The notes under the pieces were generated by a model. It was given only the letters and a program-made list of their open reading frames with translations, was not told the DNA's origin and ran no database searches. From positions 744,001 through 808,000 of the forward strand of contig ML058385.1 in assembly GCA_003013855.2 (NCBI GenBank): a DNA stretch of 64,000 nucleotides. Reading direction: 5' to 3'. The translations under genes were made by a program, and so were the position numbers. Below are positions 1 to 11,575 of the stretch, piece by piece (within the stretch, counting starts at the first letter, position 1; each line of letters begins with the position of its first letter). Source of the DNA: Liriodendron chinense (Eukaryota > Streptophyta > Magnoliopsida > Magnoliales > Magnoliaceae).

Positions 1-128
1 CAGAGATCCTGAAATCTTGTACATTCCAGGCCGTGATCTGGCACGAGCCCTTAATTACATCGAATGATCGATGACCCTTGATTAAAAGGCAAAAGACTAG
101 TCAGCGGGGACTATGGTCTCAGAGTTCA

Positions 129-248
129 TGGTCGTAGAGACATGTATTTGTGTGGTCGTAGAGACCTGTATTTGTATGGTCGTAGAGCCCTGTATTTGTA
201 TGGTCGCGGAGACCTGTGTTTGTATGGTCGCGGAGACCTGTGTTGGTT
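129..248. repeat. 24-bp tandem repeat, five copies, in LTR A
   Basis: Copies starting TGGTCG lie at 129, 153, 177, 201 and 225, exactly 24 bp apart. They differ mainly at TAGAGA versus CGGAGA. The same five-copy array is at 15383-15502 in the other LTR, so it predates the insertion of A. It lies in the U5 side of the LTR. Confidence 0.9.
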
Positions 249-861
249 GTGTTTTGTTATAGACTGATCCATCTTTGTACGAGTCAGATGTCTATGTCCC
301 ATGTTTTGACCGGAGATCCGGGCTGAGACTGTCAGGGTTTTTAACCGAGGGGTGCGACTCTGGGCCTGCGCCCGTCATTTGTGACGAGTGACCGCAGGAA
401 GACCGATCTGCAGTTGTATGTACCTGGGCAGCTCAACCAACGGATGCCGTTTGGATGGGTAGGGCATCGACTGTTCTTGAAGTGTCAGTCTTTAACAAAT
501 TTCGGGTAATAGTTTAGAACTCTCTTGGTATGGTTTATCGTGTTAACCATAGTCCCCTTTGCTTAGTCCAGACCTGAATCCGGGTCATATTATGATAGTA
601 CATGTGATGATGATACATCAGTATGATTCTGGGCACTGACGGCCTCTTTTCGAGAAGTTACTTCGTTCATCTCGTTGGATCGGATCGGGCTCCGGAAGCT
701 TGCATTCTGCTCATTGGGTGGCTTGGATGAGTCATTTGACTACTCCATTGCGTCCGGAATGCTCGAAATACCCAAAATAGGCCCAAATGGGGCTCGAAAA
801 CATCATAGAATGAAGATTTAAAGGTGCTGAAATGAACGTTCAAAGTGCTGATTTTTATGAT

Positions 862-1920
862 CCGCTGGCCTGATTTTACTGATGTGCTGGGGCCAGTGCG
901 TCCAAAAATAATTGTTAAAAATGTTCTATTTTCCTGATGCGCTGGGCTATTTTTATGATACGCTGAGGCCAGTGCGTCAAAAAATGACTTGTTTTAAGAT
1001 GTACAATTTTCTGATTCGCTAGCCTATTTTTATGATGCGCTGGGGCCAGTGCGTCCAAAAATGACTTGTTTTAAGATGTATATTTTTCTGATCCGCTGGC
1101 CTATTTTTATGATGCGCTGGGGCCAGTGCGTCAAAAAATGACTTGTTTTGGAATATTGATTTATTTGATTCGCTGAGGTATTTTTCTGACGCGCTGGGAC
1201 CAGTGCGTCCGAAAATAACTTTGTTTTGAAAATGATTGATTTTCGTGATGCGCTGCTATACTTGCGCAATTTGAAGTTATTTCATCTCCGGACCTGTTGT
1301 GGTCGGAGATGGGGTTTCCGGCGAGGGATTCCGTTGATCGGAAGGGGATTCCGGTGATCGGAATTGGGTTTCCGGCGAAGGGACGCGGCTCTCTCTTTCT
1401 GGATCCTTCCAAATGAAGCGAAGGGAGGGGTATTTATAGCCGAAGTCAGCCAATAGGAGACCGCCACGTGTAGCGCGTCGAGAAAACATGCTGGCGCGTC
1501 GAGAAAATCACTCGGCGTGTCTAAAAATGTCTTAGTTCAAATGCTGATTTTTAAGGCGCACTGGCTGTCAGTGCGTCCTGAAATTCCTGAAAATGCCTGA
1601 TTTATTGGACGCGCTGACGGTCAGTGCGTCCTGAAATTCCTGAATTATTGGATGCGCTGGACGATTTTCTTGATGTGCTGGAGGCAGTGCGTCCTGAAAT
1701 TTACTTCGGAAAGGTTTGAATTTCTTGATGCGCTGGGTGAATTTTTTAATGCGCTGGGGGCAGTGCGTCCTGAAATTCACTTCGTAAAACCGTCTGAATT
1801 TCTAGATGCGCTGGGTGAATTTCTTGATGCGCTGGAGGCAGTGCGTCCTGAAATTCACTTTATAAAATAGTCTGAATTTCTAGATGCGCTGACCATGAAT
1901 TTCTTGATGCGCCGACGTAC
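862..1920. repeat. Array of GC-rich imperfect palindromes in LTR A
   Basis: Units of the form GATGCGCTGG followed at once by CCAGTGCGTC recur at about 70-80 bp spacing, separated by AT-rich spacers. They occur on both sides of the minus-strand TATA box: 862-1262 in R/U5 and 1555-1920 in U3. Each unit could fold as a short hairpin in RNA, with wobble pairs. The right LTR holds the same array at about 16100-17150, and related units continue into the leader of the antisense gene at 2340-2790. Confidence 0.85.
1431..1438 (-). promoter_or_regulatory. TATA box of LTR A (left copy)
   Basis: The minus strand reads GGCTATAAATACCCC, a canonical plant TATA box in the middle of the LTR. It sits where U3 should end, about 780 bp from the LTR's 5' edge. 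The equivalent box in the 5' LTR (16674-16681) would drive the element's genomic RNA. Confidence 0.75.
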
Positions 1921-2218
1921 TCGTGTTTTACAAAATTGAGTTTTGCGAAACAAAGGGCTTGCGGGGCCCGCTTTGCGATGGATGTCGATGCACTGGCTCT
2001 ATTTTTCATGATCGAAGTAACCCTCCCAAATTTGGAGGGTTCTGATCATGATGACCGGTGGGGTCCATCATTGGCTCAATTTTTCATTTTTGATCAAGTC
2101 TGACGTGTGTTGTGATTTTTACCGCGATTTTTGATGCACTGGCCCTAAATCCAATCAAGTGATGATTTGGACATTTACAATCATTGTTTTGAAGATCTTG
2201 ACTTTTGGGACCCTAACA

Positions 2219-2229
2219 GATGCCCCTCC
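2219..2229 (-). other. Polypurine tract of element A
   Basis: On the minus strand GGAGGGGCATC directly precedes the TGTTAG start of the 3' LTR. This is where plus-strand DNA synthesis should be primed in a gypsy element. Element C has an almost identical GAGAGGGGCATC at the same place. Confidence 0.75.
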
Positions 2230-2292
2230 GATGCGATGGGATGGACATCGATCGTTCATTGCATCGCGTCGGATTTTTTTTTCGGGTCCCAC

Positions 2293-2300
2293 TATAAATA
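2293..2300 (+). promoter_or_regulatory. Plus-strand TATA box for the antisense PMD gene of A
   Basis: TATAAATAGG lies 75 bp inside the 3' LTR edge on the strand opposite to pol. A pyrimidine/CA-rich stretch (TTCACTTCACA) follows about 30 bp downstream and suits a start site. No other gene on this strand lies between it and the PMD coding region at 3159, so it is the likely promoter of the cargo gene. This is inference from position and motif only. Confidence 0.55.
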
Positions 2301-3158
2301 GGAAACTTCAAGCCATTTTCGTCATTTCACTTCACATTTTCAGCAACCAGAGCTCTCTGCCAGCGCGTCGCAAAAAATCTCCAGCGCATCGATTAATTGT
2401 GTAGCGCATCGATTAATTGTGTAGCACGTCAACAATATAAGGTCCGACCCCCTTTTTTCGATGCGCTGGATCCAGCGCGTCTTGTAATGGGACTTGGGAG
2501 TTAACCCATTTTATCGACGCGCTGGGGCCAGCGCGCCCTTACGTGTTTTAGCAACACCCATTTTATGACGCGCTGGGTCAAGCGCGTAGCACTTAGTGAA
2601 ATCCTGGTATTTTTCGATGCGCCAGCCTCAGCGCGTAGCAGTGTCTTTGGACTTAGTCAATTACCGGACGCGCCATGTCCAGCGTGCACCAGCGGCAGTG
2701 GTTTGGTCCATTTCATCGATGCGCTGAGTCCAACGCGCCCTCATAGCGATGCGCTGAGCCCAGCGCGCATTATATTTTCGGACATGAAGATCGTCCGATT
2801 ACCGGACGTGCTGGGCCTGACTCATACTGATTTGCAGAGTTTTGTTGCCCTCCGGCATTTTCGGTTAACCAAGCACATTACAAACCGTGTGCCCTGATTT
2901 GGACGGGTCATTACCCATGATATCGGGGATTTGTTATTTCGGGGCGCATGGGGGTCTGGTATTCCTCTTTCGTGAGCTTCTACATATGCACGATCCTTGT
3001 TCTTAGGGGGAATGCCAGCCCCTATGCGTCCGAAATTCTTAAGGCGTGTTGAACTAAGCATGGTTGTTCGAATTGTGTAGGGTTTATGCGTACCTGAATG
3101 CATGATTTTTCTGGCTCTTGTATTTATCTGAAGTTTTAGCATGCTTGTGCAGATTGTC
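2301..3158 (+). other. 5' leader of antisense PMD gene, rich in GCGCTGG/CCAGCGCGTC palindromes
   Basis: No convincing ORF is seen. Repeats such as GATGCGCTGAGCCCAGCGCG recur from about 2340 to 2790 and resemble those inside the LTR. The leader ends with a possible 3' splice site (TTGTGCAG) a few bases before the start codon, so a leader intron is possible. Confidence 0.5.
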
Positions 3159-6046
3159 ATGGCTGGTGGTACTTCCAATGCTGGCCCTTCGAAGGTTGGT
3201 CCCTCTGGTTCTAAGGCAACTATTCGTAAGCGCAAGAGACCTTCGCCCAAGAAAGCGACACGGCCATCTGATCAAAACCCTCAGTGGTTTCATCCCTCGG
3301 AGAAGTTCAACTTCTATGAACGCATCCTCACACTGCCGAAGGATATTTAACGAAAGATCCTTTGCGATAAAGTTCTCCGTCCCCTCCAGACGAAGGCACG
3401 GAGGAAGAATGGGACGCATGGTATGCTCCTGCTGTAGGGTTTTCGAACTGATGAAGTCATCGGATCCGAAGAGGGCGAGGCGAGCTCGGTTGCACCCGCA
3501 CAGTCTGCCAAGCGCGGCCGCCCGAAGACAGCCGGCAAGAGCGCTAAACAAGTATACATGGAAAATCAAGCCAAATCAAAGTCGGACAGAATGAGGGTTT
3601 TCTGGTTGTCGGTGAAACTAGCCGTGTCGTCACTCATGATACGGAACCCGTACACGAAGCATTATATCCAATTTTCCAAGAGCTTTCAGCGGTATCGCTC
3701 TATCCCGAGTATTGAGCCCTCGGACGTGTGTCTCGCGAACTCATTTTACTGCGTCGACTCCTGGACGTCTATTCCCTAGACATTCCTCAACTGTGCCGTG
3801 TCTAAGAACGATACTCTGCAGTCTGTCCTTGGGGAGAAGGACATGATATTCTTGGAGCCGAACCACGACCCACATCTACCATTTCCAACGCACTATTACG
3901 AGACCTTACGTCAGAGGTTCTGTCCTTTATCTGATGTAGAAAATTGGCCAACAGGGGCTTTTCGGACCCGAGGTCATTTGAGCCCTCATCCTGGCTATGA
4001 AGCTTGGGCCAACCGAATCGTTGAACAGCATGAAGAGACTTTGAAGTAAGTGGGTCTTCTAAGGGCTATTCAGGCTACGTCAAGTTATTTTCATCGCGAG
4101 CCATGCGTTTACAAGGGCTTTTTGAACCATTGGAGTTCTATCACAAACTCCTTCCACTTGCCCTGTGGGGAAATGAGCATATCGCTTTGGGACCTGTATC
4201 GGATTGCGGGTCTCCCTATCCGTGGCCGAATCTATGATGAATGGACGCCCAGTGACGAGGAGCTATCAAAAAAGAAGAAGGGCGTCGATGAAGGCTTTTA
4301 TTCTGAAGCTTGTTACGAGCTATTCGCGGAGCTGTCGCAGTTCCTGGGTTCCAAGGATAAGGTGCCCTTTGAAGATTGGCTGATTTACTTCAGCCATGGT
4401 CTAAAGTGAGTTTCTTCACTTGGGTTTTACTTCTTGTATCTTGTTCCACTCTTTTCTTTTACTGATGATTCCTCTTTCTCTTTCAGCCTGGATTATGCGT
4501 CATACGACGAAGGTCGCAGAGACAAATTAGTCTTAGAGGCCAAGATGAAGACGAAGTTCCCACAGCCGAACAAACTATCTCCCACCTGCGAACTCGCCGG
4601 ATTCCTGGCCTATTGGCTATGTTCCGTGGCCCTCCCGAGCTCTAAGCAGGCGGACAATGTGAGGGTTTCCTGTTTCGCCATAGCGGGGAGCTTGGCTAAC
4701 GGTCATCGTTATGCACTAGCCCCAGTAGTATTGTGCTCCATATATCGAGCCTTCGGGGGTGTCATCAGTAACAAGGGTTCTGCTTCCTTTGGGATCAATT
4801 CTTCCTTCTGCGGATGGCACTTCCTCTCGGGTTGGCTCGGGGTGTATTTTCATTGGGTGTACGGCATGGAGCTCAAGGACTTCATTCGAAGAGGATCGGT
4901 CCCACTGCATGCCTTTTAGAAATGGAAGATGAACAGAGGAAACTTAGCAACTATCGAGACAAAGATAGCTCACCAGGATGACGTCGACTTCTTTCTCTTC
5001 TCGGGCACTAACAGTGAAGACCCGGAATTGCTTGACGATGATGAAAGCGTTAGTTCCTACGGGCATTGTTTCCTGATATCAATCCGCCCGGGCTCACTAC
5101 CTTTAAGGGAGGGCGCCGAATTTTGGAGAGAGCCGTACTACTCGAACCGATTTGCTCGTCAGTTCGGCTATGACCAAGGGGTACCGGAGGCACTGAACTA
5201 GTAATAAGAGAGCAACGAGCCTATGGCACAGGGCCAATACACTGGAAATGGATATGGCGTCAACTCTTGCTAACTAGGTCGGGCTGTTCCTTCATTGTTC
5301 CGGGCACAGAGTATACCCCTGGCGCTACATATGGATGGATGAGGTGGTGGGCTCACCAATATTCCTTGATTCGAAACCATCGACATGTGGCTGACCCCGT
5401 CTTCGTCTCTCCTCAGATCGTCGACCCTTCTCCCGCTGATGGCCTGGGCTATGTGTTAGAGTCACTACGCCAACTAGCCACCCCTGGTGTGAAGAAATTC
5501 CTGACTTCTCTGAACGTGGTGATAGATCACGAGAAGCCCGAGCATACACTTGAAGGGTGGGTCGCTTATGGACGGAGGGTCACACTGCAAGGGAATCCGG
5601 ATTCCCCACTCGTTGGTCCCATGGCAGAGGGGCAGAGGGAACGTTATGACGTCGGCGATGATGATGATGACGAGGCTGGTGGAGATGGTGAAGATGAAGA
5701 CGCAGGTGGGGATAACAATGACACTGATCTTGGTGAGGGCAATGTTGGAGGAGGCGGCGGCGATGGTGATGGCGATGCTGAGGATGGTGGGGAAGGTGAC
5801 GGTGAGGGCGGTGATGGTGCTGCAGCAAGGACCCCATCGACCGGCGGTCTGGGAGGTCATGATCAGAGCCTGGCTAGTCGGACGAGTCTATCCAAACGTT
5901 TTGTTCCTGGAGATAGTGATTCTGAACCGTCTCCTGAGCGTTCTGGGCCTCGAGTGAAGACTGCCCCTCGTGTTCCTGTTGCTGATGGAGGAAAGAAAAT
6001 AAAAGACATGTGGAAGCTGTACAGGGCTGAAAAAGCACGGAGTTGA
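3159..6046 (+). pseudogene. Plant mobile domain (PMD) protein gene, antisense cargo of element A
   Basis: One reading frame runs from the ATG at 3159 (good context, ATGGC) to about 5200. It is broken by stops at 3348, 3435, 3777, 4047, 4917 and 5199, plus local shifts near 3380-3450. An 81-bp intron fits at 4406-4486 (AAA|GTGAGT...TTTCAG), joining codons in phase. The N-terminus is basic with an AT-hook-like KRGRPK near 3510. The PMD core is clear at about 4150-4215 (FHLPCGEMSISLWDL, then IAGLPIRG). A later conserved piece, FARQFGYDQGVP, lies near 5150. After a shift near 5202 the frame continues from 5267 into a Gly/Asp/Glu-rich tail (5650-5850). PMD proteins include MAIN and MAIL1, nuclear factors in silencing and genome stability, and related copies are known within transposons. 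The function of this copy is unknown. Confidence 0.85.
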
Positions 6047-6131
6047 CTCTCCAAAGCTACCGGCAGCATTCCAATCGTCGACGTGAGTGGACCAAGGGAG
6101 GAAGGGGAGATGAGCTCGCGAGCAGACCTGA

Positions 6132-7349
6132 GTGGAAAATCGTCCCACGGAGGAGGGTGAAGATAACGAGCCGATATACGATAGATCTGTTCCCGAAGCA
6201 GACACAGAACCTATCCCCATGGACCTTGACAATAGGCTACAAGCTGGAGATCCTCCTGTTGCCGACCCTGTCAGTACTGTGGCTGCGATTGACCTTAGCC
6301 CTACTCCTGAGGCGAGACCCGTTGTTGTTACGGAAGAGGCAGCACTCCCCTCCCAAGAAACCATGCCTTCAGATGCTGCTAGCATACCAGAGCCTATTGC
6401 CGAAGCACCCCTCATTACCGAACCAGTTCAAGCTATCACCGCCCCTGAGATCGTCATTCTTTCTTCTCCTAAATTGCCTGAGCCGGCAGCGGAAGTTGTA
6501 GCTGGATGTGCCCTTAGCTCATCAACACCTGTTGCCTCAACTAGTGCACCGAGTGATGAAATCCCTGCTGGTATACTACTTGCCTTATTGCTCTGCTTGC
6601 TTCTTTTCTTTCTTCAGTGTGCTAATGTTTATCATTTCTTTGGCTGACAACTGCTCCCATCATTGTCCCGGTTCCTGCAGTTTTGCTTGCTGCATTTGCT
6701 TCATCTCTCCTAGGCTTGTCAAGGACCAAAGCAAATCTGCTGAAGAGCCTCCTGTCTGACATCGCTGATTCATTGAAGAATGGAGATGAATGGTCCATTT
6801 TGGACGAAGCGCTGCAGGCACTAGGACTCAACGCTACGTGGCTTGGAATTGACATTTCTTTGATAATCGGTCACGTAGCTCAGTTCAAGGAAGGGATGGC
6901 TAGAGTGAACGACGCGAGGCACCTCAAGGTTGATCCTTCCGTCGAGGAAAAGCGCGATCACTTGCGGTCCCTCCTTCCGAAGCTTGAATTACACGAGGCG
7001 GATGCGGCTGCAGTAAGGAAAGATTGGCAGGCTGCCGATGTTGAGTGTCAACAAGCGACTGAACGTCTCGCAGAGATTGAGAATGAGATGGCCCGGTTAT
7101 GAGCTGAATATTCTGTCGTCCATCTCAAACTCTCGAAGTTCAGTGGTCAGAAGGCACGTCTGTAGTCTTCCGTCGATCAGCACGAAGCGAGATGCACTGC
7201 TGTAAGGGCGCAGATTGCCGAGCTGAAACAGTCCCTTCAAGACACCTCCAACCCTACCCAAGTTTTGGCCGAGGCTGAGGCAAGACAGAAGGCGATCGAA
7301 GAATCTGCAGTTAACCTATTAGAACAATGTTTGAGAACTTTAGAAGGTT
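6132..7349 (+). pseudogene. Acidic, proline-rich then coiled-coil ORFs downstream of PMD (possible C-terminus of the same gene)
   Basis: The first part (6132-6565) is acidic and rich in Pro, Ala and Glu. It is followed by a likely intron (GTATACTA at about 6572 to CCTGCAG at about 6680). The second part (6683-7102, then in frame past stops at 7100 and about 7163 to a TAA near 7350) has heptad-like Leu/Ala/Glu/Lys spacing typical of a coiled coil. Plant PMD proteins of transposons often end in long charged or coiled regions, so this is probably the 3' part of the preceding gene. I do not recognise a named domain, and it could also be a separate small gene. Confidence 0.55.
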
Positions 7350-7778
7350 AAGCTGCAATGGCTTTTATTTGTAACTTGAAATGTGTTGAATGAATGTTGT
7401 AACAATATGTATACTACTGTAGTTTTAAATTTATGTCGTGCCTTTAGCCTGCTTGTCGTTTCATTTGAGTTTGAATGCAAATAGATTGTGCTATTTGGAA
7501 AGGAACGTCCCCCTGTTAGGACTCAAACCTACACATGTGAACGAAGATGTAGCCAGGCCTTGGCTTGGGGTTTATCCCGATTTTCAATGGTCTCGAAAAG
7601 GCATGGTGTCGTGCTTGACGTGTTTTGAGCCTTAACGACCCTTCCGATACCTGTGCAAGCATAAAGTAGATGATTAGCATTTTGGTTTAGTCATTGTACG
7701 GTATCCTTTCTTTCGGTGTCTACTTTATTACACTTTTCCTCTACTGGGGTGTTTACAACTTGCAACGACAAGCCTATG
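7350..7778. other. Spacer between convergent PMD gene and pol of element A
   Basis: The two transcription units of A converge here. No conserved ORF is seen. The stretch just after the PMD tail is AT-rich (AATGAATGTTGTAACAATATG) and could hold a polyadenylation region. Nothing else is recognisable. Confidence 0.4.
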
Positions 7779-9872
7779 TTAAGTATAATATCTTTTCAAA
7801 AATCGGCCATTCACCAACGAACTGATGCCCTGCCCTTTGCAATCTATTACCCGATAGGCTCCATTGGAATACGCTTCATCGATGATGCAGACGGGATCCC
7901 ATTTCGGGTCAAATTTACTTTTCGGTCCTTGGGTCGGTGCCGAACGCTTCATCATTAGCACGAGGTCACCTTTCTTGAATGATCTCCCCCTGACACGTTT
8001 ATCGTATGTGGCTGAAATTTGCTTCTGATACATTTCGAGCCTTTGTTGGGCAGCGAGCCTCTTTTCATCTAAATCATCGAGTTCGGCCATTCTGATCCTG
8101 GCATTGTGCTCAGTTGTCAGGGAGTGCCGAAGTGCTGCCCGTAGTGACTCAACCTGCATTTCCATTGGGATCACAGCTTCCGTACCGTACACCAGCGAGT
8201 AGGGTGTAGTTCGAGTGGCTGTGCGGTGCGTAGTTCGATATGCCCATAGTGCTTCGAGTAATCGTCTGTCCCAGTCTTTCTTATTTTCTGCCACTGTCTT
8301 TTTCAGAATTTTTACGATAGCCTTATTAAATGCCTCAGCTAGCTCGTTCGCAGGGGGGTAATAAGGTGATGAATAGCAATGCTTGATCTTGAACTTTGCG
8401 CACAGCTTATCGATGGTAGCATTCTTGAAAGGTGTTCCATTGTTCGTGGTGATTCTCTCAGGGATACCATGTCGGTACAATATGGTGTGACGAATGAAGC
8501 TTTCGACGTGTCTGGATTTCACATTTCTCAGGGTGACTGCTTCAGCCCATTTGGAGAAATAATTGGTCGCCGCAAGGATGTACTGATGCCCCTGGGAGGA
8601 TGGTGGACTAATCGGCCCGATCATATCCATGCCCCAGGCTGCAAAAGGCCAGGACATTACTGACTGGTTCAATTCTTCCGGTGGTGAATGTATGATATCT
8701 GCGTGGATTTGACACTGGTGACACTTCTTGACATATTCTATCGCATCCTTCGTCATTGCGGGCCAGTAGTAACCCATGTGTCGTACACGGTGATGTAGAT
8801 TCTTGCCTCCCTGGTGGGCACCACATTCTCCTCCGTGAGCTTCTTTCAGTGTATCGTGTGGTTCATCTCGGCTTAGACATCGCAGTAGTACTCCCTCGTA
8901 TGACCGCTTGTATAGTACATCATTCTGGAGTATAAACGAATTGGCATGTCTTCTGACTTGTGTGCGCATTTTGGGATCCTCCGGTAAAAATCCGTACTTC
9001 AGGTAGTCGATGAATGACCTTCTCCAATCATCTTCTTCCGTGATCTCAAAGCAACAAATGAGATTAGCACTCAATTCTCCACTGCGCAGCGCAGTTGTTG
9101 GTAGAATTCTTCTTTCTTCAATTGTTACCTGAAGCGGGATGCCCCCGGGGTTAGCCAAAGCAGCGGCTAAACTAGCAAGTGCATCTGCTCGCATATTCTC
9201 CTGTCTTGGTATATGTGAGATACTGCTATTCCGAAACTGATCGAACATTGACTGCGCTTGATGGCAATAGGGTGATAACTCGAGCTTGCGAACTTCATAT
9301 TCTGTCGTCAGTTGTCTGATGACAAGCCTAGAGTCTCCATAGATACGTATTTCCTTGATCTGCATTTCCAGGGCCAATTGTAACCCGATAATAAGAGCCT
9401 GGTACTCCACCTCATTGTTGGTGCATGCTGGGACTATCGTGAATGAATAGGGTAATAGGTCCCCTTGCGGACTGATGAATATAACTCCTGCCCCTGACCC
9501 TATCGCTCTGGCCGCACCATCGAAATACATCTCCCAATGGCGTGCTTCATTAATCGCCATAACCTGATCATCTGGGAGGTCATATTCTATTTCTTCACCA
9601 CTCTGTACTGGATGTGCGGCAAGGAAGTCTGCAATTGCTTGTCCTTTGATGGCCCGAGCCGGCATGTATGTCAAGTTGAATTCTGACAAGAGAAGGGCCC
9701 ACTTGGCCAACCGCCCAGACAATATGGGCCTGTTCATGAGAAACTTGAGAGGATCCACTTTGGATATCAATGTTATCTGGTGAGAAAGACAGTAATGTCT
9801 GAGTTTCTTGACGGAAAAGATTAATGCCAGACAAATCTTTTCGATTGCTGAGTAGTTAAACTCAGCTCCCAC
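7779..9872 (-). pseudogene. pol: Pol C-terminal half of A: RNase H, archaeal-type RNase H, integrase
   Basis: A 697-residue open frame. Residues 1-90 are the end of the gypsy RNase H (YSAIEKICLALIF, then LSGRLAKWALLLSEF). Residues 113-240 form a second RNase H with MYFDG (D118), NNEVEY (E156), YGDS (D180) and RADAL (D230); this duplicate domain marks the Tat lineage. The integrase has an HHCC zinc finger (H346, H353, C384, C387) and a DDE core with D416 (GMDMIG) and E513, but the second Asp is Asn477 (TTNNGTPF in place of the usual TDNG). The C-terminus ends naturally at 7779 (RFLKRYYT) without a chromodomain. The Asn change fits a G-to-A transition and should abolish strand transfer. The frame is continuous with the RT upstream. 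Confidence 0.9.
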
Positions 9873-10990
9873 TAGTGTGCGGCTTAAGTAATAAAGTGCG
9901 CTTTCCTTTCCTTCTTTGTTCTTCTGGGCTAGGAGGGCTCCCAGTGAATTTTCGCCGACGGCAATGTAGAGGATTAGTGGCTCTCCTTTGATCGGTGCTG
10001 TGAGGACTGGAAACTTTTCGAGCAGGTCTTTCAGAGAGTCGAAAGCTTTCTGACAAGCATCATCCCACTCAAACTAAACTCCTTTCTTGTTAAGACGTGA
10101 AAATGGCTGACAACGGCCTGATAAGTTCGAGATGAATCTTCTTAAGTATGTGACCCTGCCTTGGAAACTTTTCAGCTCTTTGAGATTCTTCGGAGGTGGC
10201 ATCTCCCTGATTGCCTTAATCTTCGTCGGGTCGATTTTGATGCCTCGGTGTCTGATAACAAACCCCAAGAACTTGCCTGAGGAAACTCCGAACGCGCATT
10301 TCAACGGGTTCATACGGAGGCTTTTCTTTCTCAGTCTTTGAAACACTTGCCGTAGATGTTCTCTATGCTGCTCATGTTCGGCCGACCTCACTACCAGATC
10401 GTCTACATAGCATTCGGCGTGCTTATGCATCATGTCCTGGAAGATTACTTGCATCGCGCGCTGATATGTTGCCCTTGCATTCTTCAACCCAAACGGCATC
10501 ACGCGGTAACAGTATATGCCCAAAGTCGTACGGAATGCTGTCGATTCTTCATCCTCTGGGGCCATACGAATCTGATTATACCCCGAGTAACCATCCATAA
10601 AGGACATCACTGCGTATCCTGTCGTGCTGTCGATCAGTAGTTCTGGGATAGGCAGTGGGAAATCATCTTTAGGGCATGCTTCATTGAGGTTCCGAAAGTC
10701 TACGCAGATTTGGATTTGACCGCTCTTTTTCTTGACCGGCATAATATTTGAGATCCATCGCGGGTATTTGACCTCTCGGATGAACCCAACTTGGATTAAC
10801 TTTTCGACCTCTTCTTCGATTTTGCGTACTATGTCTGGATGGAATCGTCGCTGGGGTTGTTTGACCGCCTTCTTCCCTTTTAGGATGCCCAACTTGTGCA
10901 TCGCAATTGGTAGACTGAGCCCTGGCATTTCTGAGTATGTCCAAGCGAATATATTTTTGTTTTCTTTCAACAGCTGAATATATTTCCCCC
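9873..10990 (-). pseudogene. pol: Reverse transcriptase domain of element A
   Basis: The frame from 10970 to 10074 encodes the RT fingers and palm: NIFAWTYSEMPG, then FPLPIPELLID, FMDGYSGYNQIRM, PFGLKNARATYQRAM and the catalytic ECYVDDLVV, then KCAFGV and LGFVI. A TAG stop at 10074 interrupts it. The same frame then continues with FEWDDACQKAF and ALYYLSR into the RNase H of the next entry. A frame change near 10970-11000 separates it from the protease-RT linker. The YVDD motif is intact, so RT itself is damaged only by the stop and the shift. Confidence 0.9.
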
Positions 10991-11563
10991 TCTCTTCCTC
11001 TGGACATTCTTGCTCAGATACGTGTTTCTAGGGTCCTCTGGGGTTCCCAGATTTATTTCTTCAAGCTCATCTATCGTGGGCTGTCCCCCGTCTTCTATCT
11101 GTGCGGGTGCGGCACTGGGTTGAATGATGTTGATTACTTCTTGTGGCTGCACCTCTTTTGTGGTACTGATTGTCACCATGTTGACATGTCTAATCTTCAT
11201 CTTTGCCCCTAACTCTTCTCTTCCTTGGTATGCTTCGGTGTTTTCTTCGAATGGGGCTAACATTCTATCATTCGAGGCCGATTCTGAGTAACAGAAGCCC
11301 ATATTCTTCATGATGTTACGGCTAGTTTCACTGTATCTTCCCTCTTCTATTGGTTGAGGTAAGCGGAATAATTTCTCGGCCTCATCCTTAGACTGCACAG
11401 GTTCATTCGACGCTGAATAGAATTTGATTTCTTTCTTCGTATTGGCATTTGGTGGTACCACAAAATGGCTAGGAGCTCTTGGGAAAGGTTTAACTCTTCC
11501 TATTTTCGATACTGGCATGTTGAAGCTAGATTTGAGCACACTCATGTGCTGATTCGATATCAT
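10967..11563 (-). pseudogene. pol: Protease-RT linker of element A pol
   Basis: This open frame between protease and RT has no catalytic motif. Its end (INLGTPEDPRNTYLSKNV) matches the segment that precedes RT in Tat elements and also the B copy (NLGTPEIPREVRIGKSL). Read-through into RT needs a frame change near 10970. The stop at 11564-11575 separates it from the protease frame. Confidence 0.7.
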
Positions 11564-11575
11564 CTCTAGGACGGA

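Larger units (their letters stand above)
1..2218 (-). repeat. 3' LTR of element A (left end truncated by window)
   Basis: It matches 15255-17461 almost base for base. In plus orientation it ends in CTAACA, the inverse of the TGTTAG that opens the other copy. Read on the minus strand, U3 runs from 2218 to the TATA box near 1431 and R/U5 follows down to 1. The missing first 140 bp can be seen in the right LTR. It contains a 24-bp tandem repeat and many GATGCGCTGG/CCAGTGCGTC palindromes. Confidence 0.95.

Noticed and set aside
5580..5837. Minus-strand His-rich ORF opposite the Gly/Asp tail of the A PMD gene
   Set aside because: It is a shadow of GAT/GGT-rich codons on the plus strand; no motif, and composition is explained by the opposite frame.
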